Assembly (NCBI GenBank): GCA_943370025.1
Contig: CALRPI020000026.1
Coordinates: 4,986-68,985 of the forward strand
DNA length: 64,000 nucleotides
Origin: JAAUUE01 sp943370025
GTDB lineage: Bacteria; Cyanobacteriota; Cyanobacteriia; Cyanobacteriales; JAAUUE01
Direction: 5' to 3'
In this document: in pieces, positions 60,837-64,000 of the stretch
Numbering within the stretch: the first letter of the stretch is position 1
Layout: every line of letters begins with the position of its first letter
Translations under genes and position numbers: made by a program
The notes under the pieces: generated by a model
Databases searched by the model: none
The model's input: only the letters and a program-made list of their open reading frames with translations
Told to the model about the DNA's origin: nothing

Positions 60837-62099
60837 TCAAAGTTCCCTGCCTTTGATTTGTGCCAAGCCATCGCTAGTTAATACTTCATCTTCAGCGTAG
60901 TAACCGGAGGCTTTCTTGGCTTCGATTTCTACTTGGGCATCAGCAGGAATTAACTCCGCTGGGATGGGGATGCGTTTGATTACTTCGATGCCCGAACCTG
61001 TGATGGCATCGTATTTCATGTTGCTCATGGAAACTAGCCGATCGATCTTGGTGATCCCCAACCAGTGCAACACATCAGGCATCAGTTCTTGGAAGCGCAT
61101 ATCCTGCACCCCCGCCACACATTCGGTTCTAGCAAAATAGGCATCAGCTCGATCGCCCCCTTCCTGCCGTTTCCGGGCATTGTAGACCAAAAACTTCGTC
61201 ACTTCCCCTAAAGCCCTACCTTCCTTGCGACAATAGACAATGACCCCCGCCCCGCCTTTCTGAGCAGTCTGGATGCAATCTTCAATGCCGTGGACTAGAT
61301 AGGGGCGGCAGGTGCAAATATCTGAACCAAACACATCGGAGCCATTACACTCATCATGGACTCGTACCGCCAAAGGTTTCGTCGGGTCAGCCACATTCTC
61401 GATATCCCCCACCACATAGACCGTCGTGCCGCCGATCGGGGGCAGAAATACCCGCAGATCTGGACGAGTTACCAGTTCAGGGAACATCCCTCCCGTTTGT
61501 TGAAATAGGATCCGCCGTAGCTCCCATTCTGGAACCTTTAACCGCTCGGCAACTCCGGGCAAATACCAAACGGGATCGATCGAGGCTTTGGTCACCACCA
61601 AATTTCCATCTGCCTTCAAAATCTGCCCATCCACCTGCAATCTGCCCGCCGCCACCTCTAACTGGAGTTCTGGAATATTGATATGCGCCTTAGTAATGGC
61701 AATACTGGGCAAAATATCATAATCCTCTGGGTACAGCGTCCCAAAAACCTCGCTGGCGGATGCTCCCCAAGGATCGAGGGAGACAATTTTCTGGGGATTG
61801 CTCCAGCTAGGATAGGGACCAATCCGCACGGCGGGGGAAGTATTGGTCAAATCTGCCCGATGATCGGGGTCGAGGGTGCCATTCGCTACCGCCAACGCCC
61901 GATAGATACTATAGGAACCGCCATGGGTGCCAATCACATTTCGGTGGATGCCACTCCTGACGGAACCAATAATCGGGCTGCGATCGCTGGGAGTTGCTGC
62001 TCCCCACTGAATTGGAATTACCTTCGTGGTGCCAATCCCATTCAGGTGGGAAGTAAGGATCACATGACTAGCACGACGTTTAGCAGCAGAATCGGTCAT
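60837..62099 (-). CDS. Two-domain GTP cyclohydrolase II (URC1-like)
   Basis: A 420-residue protein: an N-terminal GTP_CH_N domain (1-210) and a C-terminal GTP cyclohydrolase II domain. Zinc ligands are in CNGSDVFGSDICTCRP (three Cys), and YCRKEGRALGEV holds the catalytic Arg-containing loop. Canonical RibA has RXXGRGIG; RALG here differs. In yeast and some bacteria URC1-type proteins act in uracil catabolism rather than riboflavin synthesis, so a role in pyrimidine or flavin-linked metabolism is possible. A nitroreductase follows upstream on the same strand, separated by repeats. Confidence 0.85.
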   Translation of the reverse strand: MTDSAAKRRASHVILTSHLNGIGTTKVIPIQWGAATPSDRSPIIGSVRSGIHRNVIGTHGGSYSIYRALAVANGTLDPDHRADLTNTSPAVRIGPYPSWSNPQKIVSLDPWGASASEVFGTLYPEDYDILPSIAITKAHINIPELQLEVAAGRLQVDGQILKADGNLVVTKASIDPVWYLPGVAERLKVPEWELRRILFQQTGGMFPELVTRPDLRVFLPPIGGTTVYVVGDIENVADPTKPLAVRVHDECNGSDVFGSDICTCRPYLVHGIEDCIQTAQKGGAGVIVYCRKEGRALGEVTKFLVYNARKRQEGGDRADAYFARTECVAGVQDMRFQELMPDVLHWLGITKIDRLVSMSNMKYDAITGSGIEVIKRIPIPAELIPADAQVEIEAKKASGYYAEDEVLTSDGLAQIKGREL

Positions 62100-62140
62100 G
62101 GTAGATGTTTAAGTTTAGAAAATATTAGATTGCTTTAAGT

Positions 62141-62297
62141 CTCGATCTCCCTAAATCCCCCTTCAAAAGGGGGACTTAAATTCATTCTCCCTACTTTTGT
62201 TGGCTTTGCCTTCCCGTTAGGGCTGGGGGGCTGGGGGGATCGAATTTGTTTTGTTTATTCTCCCCCCTTTTTAAGGGGGGCTGGGGGGGATCGAATT
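62141..62297. repeat. Family P palindromic repeats, tandem
   Basis: TCGATCTCCCTAAATCCCCC, then GGGGGGCTGGGGGGATCGAA, CCCCCCTTTTTAAGGGGGGC and GGGGGGATCGAA. Several decayed C-block/G-block units are combined here between two same-strand genes. Confidence 0.75.
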
Positions 62298-62304
62298 TGG
62301 AAGA

Positions 62305-62964
62305 TTAAATATACTCCACTACTTCAGAATTGGGGAATCTGACCTTAGCCAAAGTTGCATACTTATCATCTTCCGACCGATAGCCAGCAGCACAAGCTAC
62401 TACAGTGGCAAGACCTTTTTGCGGTAATTCCAAAAGGCGATCGTACTTAGCCGGATCAATGCCTTCCATCGGGCAGGTATCAACACCTATCAGCGCCGCA
62501 CTGGTCATGAAATTACCTAGGGCAATATAAGCCTGTCTGGTTGCCCATTCATTTACATTCAAGCTGCGGGGACCATAGACTATATCACCAACCATCAAAT
62601 CTCGATAGCCTTTCATGGATTCTGCGGTAGTACCCCGGACAGTGGCAGTACATTCCACAAAGCGATCGATATGCTCAGCAGTGAGGTTTTTCTTGATTGC
62701 AAAGATCACGTAGTGGGAGCAATCGGTTACCTGCGCCTGATTCCAAGACAAGGGTTTGAGTTGTTCTTTGATTTCTGGACTGGTGACAATCAAGAATTTC
62801 CAAGGTTGCAGTCCATAGGAGGAGGGGGAGAGGACTAGGGAATCTTCAAGGGCTGCCCAAACTTCTGGGGAAATAGTTTTGCTGGAGTCAAATTTCTTGG
62901 TGGCGTAGCGCCAGTTGAGACTTTCTAGGAGGTTCGCTGTAGTGATCGGGGTCATAGATGGCAA
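62305..62964 (-). CDS. NAD(P)H-dependent nitroreductase family oxidoreductase
   Basis: A 219-residue flavoprotein of the NfsB-type. LNWRYATKKFDSSKTIS is the FMN-binding basic region, LVLSPSSYGLQPWKFLIV is the second, and VDTCPMEGIDPAKYDRLL with CAAGYRSEDDKYATLAKVRF closes the site. It would use NAD(P)H to reduce quinones, nitro groups or flavins as a dimer. The physiological substrate is unknown. The opening Met of MPSMTPITT may be replaced by the second, at residue 4. Confidence 0.9.
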   Translation of the reverse strand: MPSMTPITTANLLESLNWRYATKKFDSSKTISPEVWAALEDSLVLSPSSYGLQPWKFLIVTSPEIKEQLKPLSWNQAQVTDCSHYVIFAIKKNLTAEHIDRFVECTATVRGTTAESMKGYRDLMVGDIVYGPRSLNVNEWATRQAYIALGNFMTSAALIGVDTCPMEGIDPAKYDRLLELPQKGLATVVACAAGYRSEDDKYATLAKVRFPNSEVVEYI

Positions 62965-62991
62965 TGTATTGTTTTATTCATTGAGTTTAGC

Positions 62992-63288
62992 TCAACTCCA
63001 ATCATCTTGATCGCCCGCCCCTCGTTTTCTGTAGATCAGCCCCTTTTCATGAATTTCTCTAGTCTTGGCAAATAATTCCGCCTCACTCATCTGCCATTGG
63101 GCAAGGATGCGATCGAGGTCTTGTTGAATATCTCTCGCCCCGGGAAACCCTTGGTAGCGAATCCGTAGCCGTGCCAGCTCAGCAAAATGTAACTCCTTGG
63201 GTTCCCCCTTTAGGAGTTGTTCCACCGTCAGGCGATCGCGGTTTTCTTGGGGATGTTGTTGGTCTTGAAGTTCTTGATCTGCTGCCAT
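62992..63288 (-). CDS. DUF3288 family protein
   Basis: A 98-residue cyanobacterial protein. ADQELQDQQHPQENRDRLTV at the start, LLKGEPKELHFAELARLRIR and GARDIQQDLDRILAQWQMSE are its known marks. Its function is unknown; the family is restricted to cyanobacteria and some plastids as far as I recall, supporting the taxonomic call. It has its own upstream region and lies in the same direction as the phosphatase-like gene. Confidence 0.88.
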   Translation of the reverse strand: MAADQELQDQQHPQENRDRLTVEQLLKGEPKELHFAELARLRIRYQGFPGARDIQQDLDRILAQWQMSEAELFAKTREIHEKGLIYRKRGAGDQDDWS

Positions 63289-63405
63289 AGCTATATTTTA
63301 GGAAGGTTAGGTAGTCCTAACTAAGGTTAATGATCTTGGAATAAGAATTTTCCCACAACGCAGGTAAGTCCTTACTTCTTTAGGACTACTAAAAAATTAT
63401 AATCC

Positions 63406-63831
63406 TTAAGGCAAATTGGCTAAGAACTGTTGGAAATGGGGCTGGTCTGGATTAACTCCTAATTCTTGCGCCTTAGTTAATACTTCTTCTCGATTGAGGT
63501 TTGCTTGGGTGGCTAGGGTAATTAAAGCCAAGGCGCTGGCACGTCCCCCAGCCCCACAATGGAAGTATACAGGGGTTGGCAGGTTTTCTACCTCCGTCAC
63601 TACTTGAGTTGTCAGCTCCTGATTAGCTGTTGTTGAGGAGAGAGGTACATTAACATATTGCAGTCCCAGAGCCTCTGCCTGTTGTTGTTCATTCCCTAAG
63701 GCTCCGGTTTCTGAGGGCGATCGCAAATTAACCACAGATTTATAACCCTGCTCTACGAAATGCTTCAAGTCTTCAGCAGTCGGTTGACCACCAGCAGAAA
63801 ATTCATCACTTAGTTTTTTGATATCACTCAT
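63406..63831 (-). CDS. Beta-lactamase-hydrolase-like/DUF442 phosphatase-type protein
   Basis: A 141-residue protein. KLSDEFSAGGQPTAEDLKHF and SVVNLRSPSE are the N-terminal marks of the tyrosine-phosphatase-like DUF442 group, followed by the active-site loop YFHCGAGGRASA (Cys then four residues then Arg, as in CRTGTR of this group). It probably hydrolyses a phosphate ester in the cytoplasm; a substrate is not known. Upstream lies a family E repeat at the window edge. Confidence 0.85.
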   Translation of the reverse strand: MSDIKKLSDEFSAGGQPTAEDLKHFVEQGYKSVVNLRSPSETGALGNEQQQAEALGLQYVNVPLSSTTANQELTTQVVTEVENLPTPVYFHCGAGGRASALALITLATQANLNREEVLTKAQELGVNPDQPHFQQFLANLP

Positions 63832-63938
63832 GCATACTCCTTAATCTCAGTCGAGTTATCGTAGTTAATTCTTAAAGCCATGTTAACATAAGGGCAACTT
63901 TTAATAGGTAGAATTTCCTTGAGTTAATTTAAGTCAAG

Positions 63939-64000
63939 ACTTACGCACTGCCAATGAATTATTGAGAGTTGTGGACGTTTTTGCGGGTGCTCCGCGCCCG
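63939..64000. repeat. Family E element, copy 7 (cut by window edge)
   Basis: AGACTTACGCACTGCCAATG, then TTTTTGCGGGTGCTCCGCGC; continues beyond the window. Confidence 0.75.

Noticed and set aside
1..64000. tRNA, rRNA, prophage or insertion sequence
   Set aside because: No cloverleaf, rRNA segment, integrase or transposase-like protein was recognised in either strand.

Overview
The window looks like the chromosome of a phycobilisome-containing cyanobacterium. It is dense in the HIP1-type octamer GCGATCGC. It carries a CpcS/CpeS-type bilin lyase, an NblB-like HEAT-repeat protein, a thioredoxin-fold protein like the cyanobacterial photosystem I accumulation factor, a DUF3288 gene, a CSP41-like epimerase and a cyanate (cynABDS) operon of cyanobacterial layout. 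The species cannot be named from the sequence alone. No rRNA, tRNA, CRISPR array, prophage or transposase gene was seen.

Layout. 1-2.4 kb: the 3' part of a potA-type ABC ATPase and a peptidoglycan-binding, possibly serine-hydrolase-like protein. 2.5-8.6 kb: an accessory cluster on the minus strand with a complete LRR-Roc-COR-CHAT protein (GTPase plus caspase-like protease), a TumE-like two-gene module, and a deleted relative of the big gene that keeps its LRRs and a scrap of CHAT tail. A HigA antitoxin follows, whose HigB toxin is reduced to its two ends. 8.7-13.9 kb: housekeeping genes (methyltransferase, cysS, surE, map) with a ribbon-helix-helix gene and a Uma2 gene. 14.0-16.0 kb: a YefM antitoxin with a truncated YoeB, an AT-rich GIY-YIG gene and a possible double-glycine-leader protein. 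16.1-25.3 kb: CSP41-like epimerase, esterase, PSI-accumulation-factor-like protein, an LprI-type protein and a complete branched-chain/neutral amino acid ABC cassette. 25.4-38.3 kb: secreted proteins, a four-GAF protein, a vanadium-haloperoxidase-like protein, a MoxR-DUF58-(beta-helix/SLH) operon and a lone ABC-2 permease. 38.8-46.4 kb: a gene interrupted by two in-frame TGA codons, then cynABDS with an undescribed small downstream ORF, and a response regulator/histidine kinase pair. 46.7-54.8 kb: sbcC, queA, then a tight operon of FemAB/GNAT-like, ICMT-like and Lgt-like enzymes next to an AraC regulator. 54.9-64 kb: phycobilisome genes, cobT, small accessory genes, a CHRD protein, a two-domain GTP cyclohydrolase II, a nitroreductase, DUF3288 and a small phosphatase-like protein.

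Most intergenic space is filled by several families of short palindromic, terminal-inverted-repeat elements (called A, B, C, E, F and P here). One family A copy is split by a family B copy with a TA target duplication, which is direct evidence of past transposition. Unrelated families share the same hairpin-core words, as if cores were exchanged.

Candidates for something new, in my order: the modular repeat system, the Lgt/ICMT/FemAB cassette, the duplicated Roc-COR-CHAT locus with the TumE-like module, the 53-residue ORF behind cynS together with the CynA N-terminal extension, and the repeated loss of toxin with retention of antitoxin.
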